Assembly (NCBI GenBank): GCA_039621445.1
Contig: CP154954.1
Location: 36,627,703 to 36,691,702 of the forward strand
Length of the DNA: 64,000 bases
Origin: Euglena gracilis
Lineage: Eukaryota; Euglenida; Euglenophyceae; Euglenales
Direction of reading: 5' to 3'
Below, piece after piece: positions 50,215-60,592 of this stretch. Position 1 is the first letter of the stretch, and every line of letters starts with the position of its first letter. Made by a program: the position numbers and the translations under genes. Below the pieces are notes generated by a model. The model saw only the letters and a program-made list of their open reading frames with translations, searched no databases and was not told where the DNA came from.

Positions 50215-51019
50215 TGAAGAATTAAACCCATTTTTGGAATAATTTCTCCAAAAATTTCTCCACAAATTTCCAATAATACTCCCACGTTGACCATTTTGGA
50301 TCAACTTTTGCTAATTTTGGGGATACTTTGCACTGATTTGGCAAATATTGGGCTAATTTGGGCCAGTATGAGCACATTTAATGGCATTTTGCGCCATTTT
50401 GGTGATTTTGGTTATCTTTCACAATTTTGTGGACATTGTTGGCGTTTTTGGGCAAGTTTAGGTTATTGAAGCAATTTTAGGTCATTTTGATTGCTTTTTG
50501 GGGACTTTTGCGGTCAATTTTAGGTTTTTGTGGTCATTTTTTGGGGTTTCTGTGGTCATTTTGCTGGGTTGGGAGCCAGTGGATGCAGTGGTTACAGATA
50601 CAAACCAAATTTGGACTAGCTGCGGTCCACCCCCCAGGGGGAAAACGCAAGATGAAAAAAACCTCACACAAAAAAAAGCAAATTGCAAATAAAATTTTTG
50701 GACTCCCGGGAACTTTTGGAGCTCCCCCGGGATGTGCAATTTTCCACTGGAGAGAACTTCCTTCCACTGGTGAGGAAATTCATTTTCATCCTTCATCATT
50801 TTCTAGCCATTTCCAACCATTTTCCCACCACGGTGAAGCTTCAGTGTGGGAAACTGGTGCCAGCGGGAAAACACACAATAAAACACAGTAAGAAAAAGGC
50901 ACTTCTAAAAACATCGTGCAACCGTAACTCTTGTCCACCCTGTGTGATCTGCCGTTTCCAGTTTTTCCATCAAAAAGACTGACAATTGAACAAAGCCGAA
51001 AATCAAAATTGAAGCCCAC

Positions 51020-51161
51020 CTGTCTCGCAAGGTTGTGGAACTTCACAAACAGGGGTGTAGCTGTGGGAGGTGTAGTACTCTGTGATGAACCCAATCAAGC
51101 AGCCTGACCACAGCCCAATCAGAACGCAGGCATAAGCACCCCACCAGTGGCATGGAATTGG
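51020..51161 (-). CDS. V-PPase exon with TEYYTS motif
   Basis: 142 nt after acceptor CTCCCCCAG, ending ACA-G before GTGGGC. Encodes PIPCHWWGAYACVLIGLWSG then CLIGFITEYYTSHSYTPVCE and VPQPCET. V-PPases have GLW.G..IG..TEYYTS...P...VA.SC.TG here, so the match is direct. In most V-PPases the last part reads DVADSCRTG; VPQPCETG is a divergent version. Confidence 0.88.
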
Positions 51162-54100
51162 CTGGGGGAGAGGAACAAAAAAACCGCACATGAATAAAAT
51201 GAGGCGTTTGTTGGCTAAAATCAATCTATGCAGGGGTGTCGGCTCCCACACAACAAATTATCCAAGACCTGACAAAACCCACAGGCTTGTGCTTACCGAC
51301 CGTGGGGGGGGTGCTATAAGGTGCCTGCCCCTAGCAGGCATACCCCCCGGGGAAGGCCTTTTCCGAGCCCCCGGCGCCGGGGTCGGAGGGGGGTGCTTGC
51401 TATGGGCAGGCACCCCCCAAAACCCGACCCCCTCCTGGCTCCCCGGCAGCCCCCACCAACCCACTGTCGAGATCCCTCCAAGGAGGGTTGGATTGAGTGA
51501 ACCTATATCCCCAACTCTGGGGGAAAACTCATTTGCCAACTCCGCACCAGGTGGTTCCATTGGCCTGGAGAGGAGAGCAGTTTGGGCTGGCCAGCCTTCT
51601 CACCTGAACGCCCAATGTGGGAAACAAAAATGCAACCAACAAGCACTGGTGTTACAGTTTTCTCAGCTTCATTTTCAGCTTCACGCTTCCATGTTTAATT
51701 CCACAACCAAGAGTGGAACAGGCTTGGCCACCTCTGGCAGGATTTCAGAAACCAACCGGAAAGGTGGACCCAGTGGAAGGTGGACCTACCTCTCCCCCCC
51801 CCCAAGCCCAATGGACACTAAGGTGACAATCTAGACGGTCCGAAAGGGGGGTGTTCATTGGGCTTGGGGTACGGTTTCTGTGCAGATAAGGTATATGGTG
51901 ACAATCCCGACGGCCCGAACACCCCCTGTTCATTGGACAAGGGCATTCATTGGGCAGGGGGGGGGGGGAGGTAGCCAAAATCAATTTCTCTGTGCAGATG
52001 AAGGATCAAAAACCATGTGTTTCCAATGACTAAATTTTCATTGTCCCATGCCAGCGTTGCTGGGGCTCTTCTCGCTTCAGAGAAATCGGTTCATCAAACA
52101 TCAGAGACTGCAGTTTGAACAAAGTCATCATTCGCACAATCACTAAAGCAGTCACAAACAATTGAGCCTCAGAAAGCATTAATGCCTTCAGTCACATCAG
52201 GTCAGCAAGCCAGGTGTCTCATCCAAGGCCCACCCGAAAGCTGAAAGGGCAGAAACAGCACCACTCCATTGGAGTCCAAATAAGTCGTGAAGCTGAATGC
52301 CTCTGGCAGCCAATACTTCATCATGGGCAGTGTCGCCCCAGACATCAGCAGGGCCATGGAAAACAGCAGCACCTTCAACACGGTCTCCACATCCTCCTAC
52401 AAGCAAAGAGGAATGTGACAAACCGCTGCCGCACCCATCACCAAAACCTATCTGAATCAGCGATTTCTGAGGGGAATCAGCGGTTTCTGATGGCTAGCAG
52501 GAAAAAAAGGTGCTGGCTGGACGCCCCATCCCGCAAAGGTGCTCTGGGGCTGGGTCCCCAAAAATGCCCAATAAGACCAAAACCAGATGGGTTGACATTT
52601 TTCAGAGGTGAAGAACCAAACCTCCCTAACAACGCCTCTTTCCAAAATTTTCTGTGCTTTGCGCCAAAATTTTTTCGGTCCGCCTTCGCTGGGCTGGCCC
52701 AAACTTTATTTCTGCGGACCCCTGGCAGGGGTGTAGAAAGTGGAGGAGAAAAAAATGCTTCCCCTGCTCCGGACTGTCTCCAAAGTGGCGTGTTCCGCAT
52801 GACCCCCCTCCCGTGACCTGCCAGGGTTCGATATAAGGACAGGTGGGGGGGGGGTGGTCCGGACCCCCCCCCCTGCGGGCCAGGAGGGGGGGGGGGGGGG
52901 GGGACACCCCCCCCCACCTAAACAGGTGCGCGGTCAGGGTGGCCAAATTTTCGGCCCGGCGCTTTGCGCCGGGCCGAAAATTTTTGACCCCCCAAAACGA
53001 CCAAAAGTGCCATTTTGGGCACTTTTTGGGCAAAAATGTGCCAAAAATGCAAAAAATTTTCGGCGCAAAGCGCCGGAGGAAAAAATTGACCCTTTTTGGG
53101 GGGTCAAATTTTACCCCCGAGGGTCGGTCCGGACCCCCCTTGCAGGTGGGGGGGGTGGTCCGGACCCCCCCCTGTGGGCCAGGAGGGGGGGGGGGTGGGG
53201 GGGGACACCCCCCCCACCTAAACCATGTACGCCCTCCTTATATCAAACCCTGTGACCTGCACCACACCCAAAAACTTACCTTCGGTCACAAATTCGGCAA
53301 GCCCCCCTGAACCATTTGTCACTGTGTGATGTTTACAAGGAGGATCTCTGGGCGTTGAGCCTTGATGACATCCTGGATGAGTTCATAAAATGAAACAACT
53401 TGCAGGTGTCCACTTTCGCTTTGGAAAAATGATTTGTCTGAGTGACATGCTTTGCCCACAGAATGCTCTGATATCATTGGAAAACACACAGCACCAGAAA
53501 AAATTTTTTGGTCTCCCCACCTGGGAAAAAATGTTCCCACACGTATGATCCCTGGGTCCACGGCTGGGAGGTGCTGGCTGGAACTCCCCCCGGGAGGTAG
53601 GGCCACGGGCTTGAAAACCCCTGATCTGAATCATGCTTGTGTGTACCGACCGGGGGGGAGGGGGGTGGGTGGGTGCTATAGGGCGCCTGCCCCTAGCAGG
53701 CACACCCCCGGGGGGTAGGGGTCGGGGGGACCCAGAAAAATTTTATTGAAAATGGCCTTTTCCGGGCCCCCAGCGCCTTCGGCACCGTAATCGGAGTGCG
53801 GTGCCTGCTATGGGCAGGCACCCCCCAAAAACCTACCCCCCCCCCGGGGTCGGACCGGGTGCTATGGGGTGCCTGCCCCTAGCAGCCCCCCCCCCCGGGG
53901 GGTAGCCACCCAACTGAGCACAAGCCTAATATGAATACAGCGTCAAAGCCCGGTTGGCAACCCGCCTCTTTGCAAGACCCCCGGGGGGGTCCCTCTCTCT
54001 TCTCCCCCCACCCACCCTGCCCGGCGCGGTACCCCGAGGGAGGGGACGCCCCCAAAAATCAAGCCTGTGAAAAGTGGTCGAACATCCAAAAATTGCCCAA

Positions 54101-55706
54101 AAATGACCCCCTTTGGGGGCCCGAGGTTCGCATATGGGAATAGCCTGGGGGGGACCTAGGTCCCCCCCCCCGAGCTGTCCCCCTCGCTGTTCCTATTGGC
54201 CGTAAAGGGTTATGGGACCGGAATAGCTCGGGAGGGGGGAGGGCATGGTATTTTATTATTGAACGCTTTTTTTGGTCAAAAATTTGTCAAAAACGCAAAA
54301 ACACTTACCTTCCCCCCTCAATCTTGTCCCATACCCCGGCTAATGGCCCCGAGCGAGAAATTGGTGATGGACGTCGCTAGCGACCATGGTCACTGGACCG
54401 TCGCCAGCGACCATTGGTGGTCGTAGCGATCAGTCGCCCTAACCACCAATTTTAAGCGCACCCCCCTCTGGAAACGTTGTCAAGCCCTCCAAAAAACATT
54501 TCATTCAAACATGAAGGAAAATGACTCGAAATCCACCCAAATGCCTACAAAAACCCCCACCCGGCAAGAAAAAATCGGGTAATATCTTCTTTTTTTGTGC
54601 CAGTTCTGTTCAAGTCGGATTTCGGCCTGTGCCCAGGAACTTTCCTCGGAAAACAGCCAATTTTCCTTGAAAATAGGCCTTTTCTGAGCCCTGTGGCGCA
54701 TTCGGCACCGGAGTGCCTGCTGGGCACTTTTGGCTGAGTGCCCGGGTCGGATTTTTGTACCTTGGGGTGCCTGCCCAGGCACCCCCCCCCCCAGGTGGGC
54801 TCGGCGCCGACTAAAATACAGTGCTCGGCCAAAAGTGGCCAAAAATGAGAGGAATTTGGCCAAATCCTCACATTCTTTCCTTTCAGCCATTTGTGGCTGA
54901 CCCCACCAGAGGGCAAGCAAAAAAACCAGTCATCAGTCAGGGTCGAGTTGGACACACCTTGAGCAACGGTGTGCCCCCCCCTTGGCTTCCCTTGGCAACC
55001 CCCCCCCATTTGAATGGAAGCCACCCAACCCAAAATAACAGCTTGGTTGTCCCAAGATGACCTTCGGACGGCTTCGAATGAATCACTTCGGTTCAAAAAA
55101 AAGAACGCCAGTCACTTTGTGAAACTAGCAGTCAACCCATCGGCCAAAAACGATACTGTTTTCAGCAGCATTTTCTTCAAAAACCAGAAATATGTGTCCT
55201 GAAACCGCAGTCCTGACTGTGGCGCACCTTGGTGTAAATTCCTTCTCCGACGCGTCCGAAAAGAGCCACGGAAGAACCACCGGGACCATAACCAGCGATA
55301 CACTCAAACAGCAGCTTAGCCTCTCCAGTTGATGCAGAACCAACATGCTTCTCGAAAAGGTCGAGAAGTCCGAACAGGATGAGGATGGCCAGAGAGCACA
55401 AGGCGAAACCCATGACACCACCAGCCCTGAAGGCGACGTTGAACGAGTCAGTCCAACCCTGAACAAAAGGAGATGGATGTCATCAGAGCAGGGAAAGCAA
55501 CCTTCGGGCCGTTCTGTGTAGCGTTGATAGTTGTACGAGCATTGGTAGGTGGCAACTTGCATGCCCACCCAGCCAGACAAAATCGAAGTGAAACCACCAA
55601 CGTTGCTGTCAAAGCACCACCCCACTCAAACTTTGCTCGAGTCTTCGCCGTGAGGACAAGCACCAAGCCAGAGAAGATGACAATGAAAATGGAGCACAAC
55701 GTGTAC
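51020..55706 (-). CDS. Membrane-bound H+-pyrophosphatase (V-PPase), partial
   Basis: Four minus-strand exons encode clear V-PPase segments: 55502-55706, 55228-55458, 52265-52396 and 51020-51161, all with GT-AG borders and compatible phases. V-PPases are integral membrane pumps (about 14-16 helices) that use PPi hydrolysis to acidify vacuoles or related compartments; their presence suits algae, plants and many protists. The exon(s) for the catalytic D-D-P-R-N-P...D-N-V-G-D-N acidic motifs should lie between 52.4 and 55.2 kb but I cannot find them, and nothing after the TEYYTS segment is recognised below 51.0 kb. The locus may be incomplete, a pseudogene, or have very small exons hidden in repeats. 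The true start is also not seen. Confidence 0.8.
51292..51435 (+). mobile_element. CAGGCTTGTGCTTA-family MITE, right-truncated
   Basis: The left end CAGGCTTGTGCTTACCGACC and GTGCCTGCCCCTAGCAGGCA block match the family at 13127-13757; the right terminal repeat is absent. From 51436 to 52264 there is no exon apart from intron DNA; CCCAATGGACACTAAGGTGA and GTTCATTGGGC words form an inverted repeat at 51808-51862. Confidence 0.7.
52265..52396 (-). CDS. V-PPase exon, DVE-VLK transmembrane segment
   Basis: 132 nt after acceptor GCTTGTAG, in phase 0. EDVETVLKVLLFSMALLMSG then ATLPMMKYWLPEAFSFTTYL and DSNG. The family has (D/E)-V-E-x-V-L-K followed by a hydrophobic helix and LP..F here. The donor is set at GGA/GTGGTG because it keeps phase 0 with the next exon; one codon downstream (GTG/GTG) also works. 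Confidence 0.82.
52822..53252 (+). mobile_element. hAT-like MITE, CAGGGTTCGATATAAGGA family, 431 bp
   Basis: The ends CAGGGTTCGATATAAGGA and CCTTATATCAAACCCTG are inverted. The 8-bp duplication TGACCTGC is exact (52814-52821, 53253-53260). About 95 percent identical to 45933-46359, so both moved recently. It lies in the V-PPase interval where the catalytic exon should be. Confidence 0.95.
53261..53631. other. V-PPase intron DNA with one minus-strand GTAAGT site
   Basis: A strong donor-like CCGAAGGTAAGT lies on the minus strand at about 53276-53287, and an AG-ended short open segment precedes it, but no reading frame there matches V-PPase or another family. I record it as a candidate unrecognised exon border only. 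Confidence 0.25.
53632..53928 (+). mobile_element. CAGGCTTGTGCTTA-family MITE, copy 3
   Basis: Begins CATGCTTGTGTGTACCGACC and ends with GAGCACAAGCCTA. The flanks ATCTGAAT (53624-53631) and ATATGAAT (53929-53936) agree at seven of eight positions. The internal GCAGGCACCCC and CAGCGCC(TTC)GGC blocks match the family. Further partial blocks reach 54800 (GGTGCCTGCCCAGGCACC). Bases 54100-55227 hold no recognised exon. Confidence 0.8.
55228..55458 (-). CDS. V-PPase exon with FGRVGEGIYTK motif
   Basis: 231 nt, phase 0 at both ends, exactly 77 codons: GWTDSFNVAFRAGGVMGFAL, then a long hydrophobic helix, then EAKLLFECIAGYGPGGSSVA and LFGRVGEGIYTK. V-PPases have FR.G.VMGF, then E...GYG.GGSS.ALFGRVGGGI(Y/F)TKAADVGADLVGK. 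The Gly-rich FGRVG segment precedes the substrate-binding acidic cluster, which should follow in the next exon and is missing. The intron before this exon is 43 nt. Confidence 0.92.
55502..55706 (-). CDS. V-PPase exon, N-terminal helices, with two frame changes
   Basis: Starts one base into a codon after TTTCGTGCAG and ends NGPK before a 43-nt intron. The exon is open in one frame: YTLCSIFIVIFSGLVLVLTA...FEWGGALTATLV and, at the other end, TNARTTINATQNGPK. The family-conserved part between, GGFTSILSGWVGMQVATY, is present but only in a second frame, across about 55543-55598. So a missing base near 55598 and an extra base (a C in ACCTACC) near 55544 compensate each other. The reference V-PPase pattern is GG.TS..SG..GM.(I/V)ATY.NARTT. 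Confidence 0.82.
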
Positions 55707-55788
55707 CTGCACGAAACGGAACAATAATTTCCAATGTCCCATATCGGACATCGAGTTTCCCATATCGGCCATATGTATATAAATAGAT

Positions 55789-55822
<34 letters not shown>

Positions 55823-55824
<2 letters not shown>

Positions 55825-56027
55825 CGTGACCCCCCCTATATGTCACCCACCCCTAATTGTCGCCCCCCCCCCCTTGGGGGCGACAAGTAGGGGTGGGGTA
55901 CCCATGGACCCATGGACATGTAGGGTGAATTGAGTAACCCCACCCCTAATTGTCACCCACCCCTAATTGTCGCCGGGGGGGTCAAAACGCTCCCTGGGGG
56001 GTGCCATATAGGGGGGGGGGTCACGTT
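55823..56027 (+). mobile_element. Inverted-ended element AACGTGACCCCCCCTATATG
   Basis: The left AACGTGACCCCCCCTATATG is mirrored by right CATATAGGGGGGGGGGTCACGTT. The interior has CACCCCTAATTGTC(A/G)CC units. It is directly flanked by a TA dinucleotide run (55787-55822). Non-coding. Confidence 0.75.
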
Positions 56028-56124
56028 ATGTCATGTTATGTTAGGGGGGGTCAAGTCATGGCGTTGTGCCTGCGCCATACATCCCCCACACAGAAAAGTG
56101 GGAAGAGGGCAGGAGGCAAGGTTG

Positions 56125-56660
56125 ACGGCTTGTTTTTTTTTGAAACAAAAAAAACATGTTTTTTTCAAAAAAAATATGTTTTTTTTAAAAAAACAAAAAA
56201 AACGTCATCGAGGGTTTGGGGGAAAATTTTTTGCAATTTTTTTTGAAAAAAACTTGGCCGGTGATGCCTAATTTGACAAAATATTGAGGTAGATTCCTAA
56301 TTTTGAGGCATGAATTTTGCAAAATTTAGACTGGTGATGCCTAATTTGGTGTCAAAATACTAATTTTAGGTTGGGGGATTCCTAATTTGGAGCCAAAAAG
56401 GATTTCCCCCCAAAATTCGTTTTCGGTGATTCCTAATTTGCCCACCGAAAATGTGGTGTTCCCCCGTGACCCCCCCCCCGTGACCTGAACCACACCCGAA
56501 AAATTTTCCTCAAAAAATGGCGGTTTCGCAAGGAAAAAGGTCAATTTTTGCTTTTTCAAAAAAAACATTTTTTTGCATTTTTTTAAAAAAAACATGGTTT
56601 TTTTGTTTTTTTTTAAAAAAAAAACAAAAAAACGTCAACCCTGGCAAGGAGGCAAGAGCA
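56125..56660. repeat. Poly-T/poly-A foldback with CCTAATTT repeat
   Basis: TTTTTTTTGAAACAAAAAAAA and similar A/T foldbacks occur at 56131-56205 and 56540-56635, enclosing reversed AATTAGGAAT-type units (56270-56440). The same A/T foldback with ending AAAAACG(T/C)CAA recurs at 61690-61745, 62050-62105, 62355-62425 and 63645-63700, so it is a dispersed family confined to the right part of the window. Confidence 0.65.
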
Positions 56661-57355
56661 GCACTGGGGCGCAAGGGTGCAGACCCACCCACGGGAACCA
56701 CACCAACCACACAAGGTGAGTGTATGTCCCTACAGCGCTGGAATTACACCAGAGTTACTCACCCGGCCAGGGGGAGCAACAAAAGAGGACTGGTGTAAGG
56801 GGTCCCTGGCCACTCACCACGCAGCAAACTGGGCCAGAAGCGAAGTTAGCGCCGGCCATTAACAAACAAGAAGCCTTAGTGCAACTAAGGGGGGTCACGT
56901 TACACATATGTATGTGTATATATATGTATATGTATATGTATATATATAAACCCCCCCAACTAGAAGCCCCCCGGGGCTACTATTAGGTCACTCTGCGGAA
57001 TACCCGAGGGGGGGGCTTCTAATTGGGTACCCTTTGTCTAAAGGAAAAACTTCGGCCGGCGGTCGATCCGGGGATCGAACGGGGTCCAAGTTTAAAAACT
57101 TGCAAGACGCATTTATTCTGGTTTTTGGGGTGGATAGGCCATGTTTCAAGGATGCTAGATATCACTTTTGTTCCCAATGTCGAACTTTTTTCGTGGAGAA
57201 TTTTCGAGCTTTTCACCATTTTTCGGAATTTTTTTGTCAAATTTCCCCCCGGCTTTGCCGGGGGGGAGGGGCTGTTATTTGGATTTTTGGCGGGAAACCT
57301 GAGGGGGGGGGGCTTCTATTTGGGGGGGTTTATATATATAAATATATATATATAT

Positions 57356-57758
<403 letters not shown>

Positions 57759-57874
57759 TTCTTATAGGTGGTTGGGTTCAAGCTCCCCAGGGGTTTCTTA
57801 TAGGTGGGGGTTTTTATAGGTGGGCGTCGGTCCAAAAATCCTCAAAGGGTTTTTTATAGGGTGGAGTTTTCCCC

Positions 57875-58040
57875 CCCTTTTTGTCCCACCGACCTCCCCC
57901 CGGGAGGCCCGACCGGACAACAGGGGGGGGGGGACAATGAGGGGGTACCAAAGGAATTTCATTGGCCGGGCCAAAAAAAACCCCCCGTCGACCGGGGCCG
58001 AGGGACAATAAGGGGGGGGACAATAAGGGGGGGTGGTACG
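57875..58040 (+). mobile_element. GGACAATAAGGGGGG-family element, copy 2
   Basis: Matches 22303-22475 in order (CCCACCGACCTCCCCCCGGG, GGGGGTACCAAAGGAA, TTCATTGGCCGGGCCAAAA, GACAATAAGGGGGG). A third copy lies reversed at 58493-58655. Internal GGTTTCTTATAGGTGG words link the surroundings (57760-57860, 58380-58445). No gene from 57760 to 58990. Confidence 0.75.
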
Positions 58041-58492
58041 CTATTTTTGGGCCACGTTGGCCATTTTGGCCATTTTGGGCCATTTTGGGCCACCTTGAAT
58101 AGTTTTTTTGGGCTATTTTGAACATTTTGGGGTTTATATTCTGAAATTTGGGTTGTTAGTTCCTTATTTGGGGCTGAACTCCAAACTTGATCGATGCAAT
58201 TTTTTTCAAATTTTGTTGTTTGGAGATTCCTAATTTGGTCATTATTACAGGGACCAAAAAAAAGGGAAAGAAAATTAACCCCCCTCCCCACGCTGAAAGA
58301 AATTTTTGACTGCTTTTGGCCACTTTTGGCCTTTTGTCGGCTCAAATTTTTTTCGGACATTGAAACCCATTTATAAGAAACCCCCACCTATAAGAATATA
58401 TCGGGCCATTTTCTGGAAACCCACCTATAATAAACGGGTTTCTCATGAGGGGGGGAGGGTTTAAATGGCCTGAAATGGGCCCAAAATCAATA

Positions 58493-58655
58493 CCCCCCCC
58501 TCATTGTCCCCCCCCCCTTATGGTCCCTGGGCCCCCGCCGACAGGGGGTTTTTTGGCCCAGACAACAAAAATCATTTGGTACGGGATTATTTCCCCCCCC
58601 CTTTTTGTCCGGTCGGGCCTCCCGGGGGAAGGTCGGTGGGACAATAAGGGGGGGG
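58493..58655 (-). mobile_element. GGACAATAAGGGGGG-family element, copy 3
   Basis: Reverse orientation of the copy at 57875-58040, with CCCCCTCATTGTCCCCCCCC on one side and GGTGGGACAATAAGGGGG on the other, and GGTTTTTTGGCCCAGACAA in the middle. Confidence 0.7.
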
Positions 58656-58992
58656 GGGGATAAGCCAAAAATGGCAAAAAAGCCCAAATGCCTGAATTGT
58701 GCTTAAAAAGCCCAAATTTTCAAAAAAAAAAAACTTGCCGTTTGGCCGCCCGAAGGGCGGCGAAACGGAAGCGATGTCCAACAGCAAAAACACCTAAAAG
58801 TTCAATGAAAAGTTGGGTTCTTAATCTGAAAGAACTCTTTCACAAACTGCAAAAAAAATTTGGAGGGTAATTATTTTTTGGCAGGGGGACGAAAAAATTT
58901 TGAGTCAAAAAAATCTCGGGGGGGGGAAATCTCCGGGGGGGGGGGATGGCCGCCCCCCCCCAGTTTCTACACCAATGCACACACACACCACA

Positions 58993-59100
58993 CAAAAATC
59001 GTCCATGTCACCCGGACACACCGTGTGTCCGGGTTATGGGCGCCGAAGGCGCCCATAACCCGGGTACACGGTATGTCCGGGTGACAATGGACGATTTTTG
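58993..59100. repeat. 108-bp near-perfect palindrome
   Basis: Arms of about 52 bases (CAAAAATCGTCCATGTCACC... against its complement) with roughly four differences and a GAA loop at 59045-59047 inside GGGCGCC-GAA-GGCGCCC. It contains self-complementary CCGGACACACCGTGTGTCCGG. It ends four bases from the left inverted end of the element at 59104-60868. Confidence 0.93.
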
Positions 59101-59200
59101 TCTATATCCGTTGACTAAGAGGCCCAAGACACACACTGTGTCTCGTGGAACTTAGCCACGCAATGTCTACCCCGTATTTTTTTGCGATTGTTTGTCAAAT

Positions 59201-59279
59201 TTTCAGTTCACGAGGACACACACTGTGTCTCGTGGACTGGCAGTCCACGAGACACAGTGTGTGTCCTCGTGAACTGAAA
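59201..59279. repeat. Perfect 79-bp palindrome
   Basis: 39-base arms with a single-base centre at 59240, no mismatch: left arm begins TTTCAGTTCACGAGGACACA, right arm is its exact complement. The core AGACACAGTGTGTGTC also forms both outer ends of the surrounding element (59104-59150, 60825-60868), suggesting a recombination or circularisation site. Confidence 0.97.
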
Positions 59280-59425
59280 AAATCAAGAATTCCCACTGGT
59301 CCGACCAACGAGTGCCCCCCAATAACTTGGCCTTTCTGCAACTTTTGGCTTAGAGCATAAAGGTTTCTCGTGGACAAGTTAAACCACATTCCACTACCTG
59401 TCCTTGCAGTTTCTTCTTTCGGAAA

Positions 59426-59785
59426 ATGAAGAAGACCGCAAACAGTGTGTACCGCATGCTCCCCCGACCCCCGAAACCAGATGAATTTGTTGCTACACTG
59501 GAAAAGTATTTGGTCGATTTGCAGAAGGGCCCTGCTGTTGACCCAATACACGGTACGTTGTTGGCCAACGTGTTGGAAGACAAGCCAAAAGGGACCGCAA
59601 AGGCTGAGCGTGTAGCTGTTACATGCCTGTTGGAGTTCCAGCAGGTGTGTAAACATCTGAACGCTCGGTACGAGGACCTGGATAGCTTTTTTTCCGCACG
59701 GGCTGGTTGGGTCATTGACCCCAGATATTTGTTTGATGAGGCTACCCCATCAATCAAGCTGAGCAACAACGCCGGGCACAGTGTG
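59426..59785 (+). pseudogene. N-terminal part of recombinase-like protein
   Basis: About 120 codons from ATG 59426: MKKTANSVYRMLPRPPKPDE, VATLEKYLVDLQKGPAVDPI and AERVAVTCLLEFQQVCKHLN. It has coding-like composition with no homopolymer bias. Near 59790 the coherent reading shifts frame and continues as FKFETYLPSTVRGHFNSLAR, reminiscent of the helical core-binding domain of tyrosine recombinases. Confidence 0.5.
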
Positions 59786-59789
59786 GCAC

Positions 59790-60185
59790 CACATTCAAAT
59801 TCGAGACATACCTGCCTTCTACTGTCCGAGGTCATTTCAACTCTCTCGCACGGGTGTTCACATCTGTTGACCCGGACGGCACTCCGGTTCCATCTTCCAA
59901 AAAACAGTTTCCGCAACTGAACCGCCTCATGACGTCGGCTCTGACGCGAGAGAGTTCCTAGAAAGCTGTGGGTACGGCTGCCCACCCACCTGTGGAAATT
60001 CTTCAGGACGAGGAACTTCCTACCGTGCTGGCTTCCGTGGATTGGCGCAAGCCTTTTGAGAGCCAACGTGCAAACATCCTCATTTTGGCGTACAGCACGG
60101 GGTACCGAAGTGAGGTTTTGAGGCGGTTGGAAGTGGGCTCTTTTGTGGAAACGCGGACCGAAGATGGAAAACGAAGGTCATCGTC
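59790..60185 (+). pseudogene. Tyrosine-recombinase-like core, interrupted
   Basis: In the second frame: TYLPSTVRGHFNSLARVFTS..., an in-frame TAG at 59959-59961, then PPVEILQDEELPTVLASVDW and ANILILAYSTGYRSEVLRRL. The motif L-x-x-x-S/T-G-(Y/L)-R-x-x-E-(V/L)-x-x-L is the first catalytic arginine region of tyrosine recombinases. The later H-x-x-R and Tyr boxes are not recognised; another frame break occurs near 60170. Confidence 0.55.
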
Positions 60186-60340
60186 ATAGATGAGGAGCCC
60201 GAGTTCTGCACGCAGCCGTCCTGCGCTTGGCCGCTGGAACTGGACCGCTGGAGCGCGACGATGACGACCTGGCTGTCGAGCGCAACCGCGCTCAGTAGTC
60301 TAAGTGGACCATTTTTGGCGCTCCCCCATCTGCGGAGCAC

Positions 60341-60592
60341 GTGGCCCAGGATATGTCAAACATTCCCTCCCTTTTCCCTGCCGTCTCCTCCTCCCGGGCA
60401 AACAAACGCCCTCGTCCTGTCCGTCCCAATTGTGGGTTTTGTGGGGTCACCGTTCCTTTGAACCCACCCTGTCGTGAGCTAAATGCTGTGGTCTGTGATG
60501 CGTGTGGGCTGTCGTACCACTGGAAGTGTGCTAACCTGGTGCGTCCCCCAAAGCATGGGTCCTGGATTTGTGAGACGTGTGTTGGTCAGTAA
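60341..60592 (+). CDS. PHD zinc finger, C-terminal domain
   Basis: An open frame with a C4-H-C3 zinc pattern: NCGFCG (C-x2-C), ELNAVVCDACGLSYHWKCAN (C-x2-C, then H-x2-C) and SWICETC (C-x2-C), stop at 60590-60592. PHD fingers usually read histone H3 tails. The frame extends upstream to a TAG at 60296 without a Met until 60355 (GTG at 60341), so it is probably the C-terminal end of the recombinase-like protein rather than a separate gene. All eight zinc ligands are intact although the rest of the gene is decayed. Confidence 0.75.
   Translation: MAQDMSNIPSLFPAVSSSRANKRPRPVRPNCGFCGVTVPLNPPCRELNAVVCDACGLSYHWKCANLVRPPKHGSWICETCVGQ

Noticed and set aside
57050-57095. tRNA gene on the minus strand (GTTCGATCCCC B-box word)
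   Set aside because: No matching acceptor or anticodon stem could be folded; probably chance or a tRNA-derived remnant.
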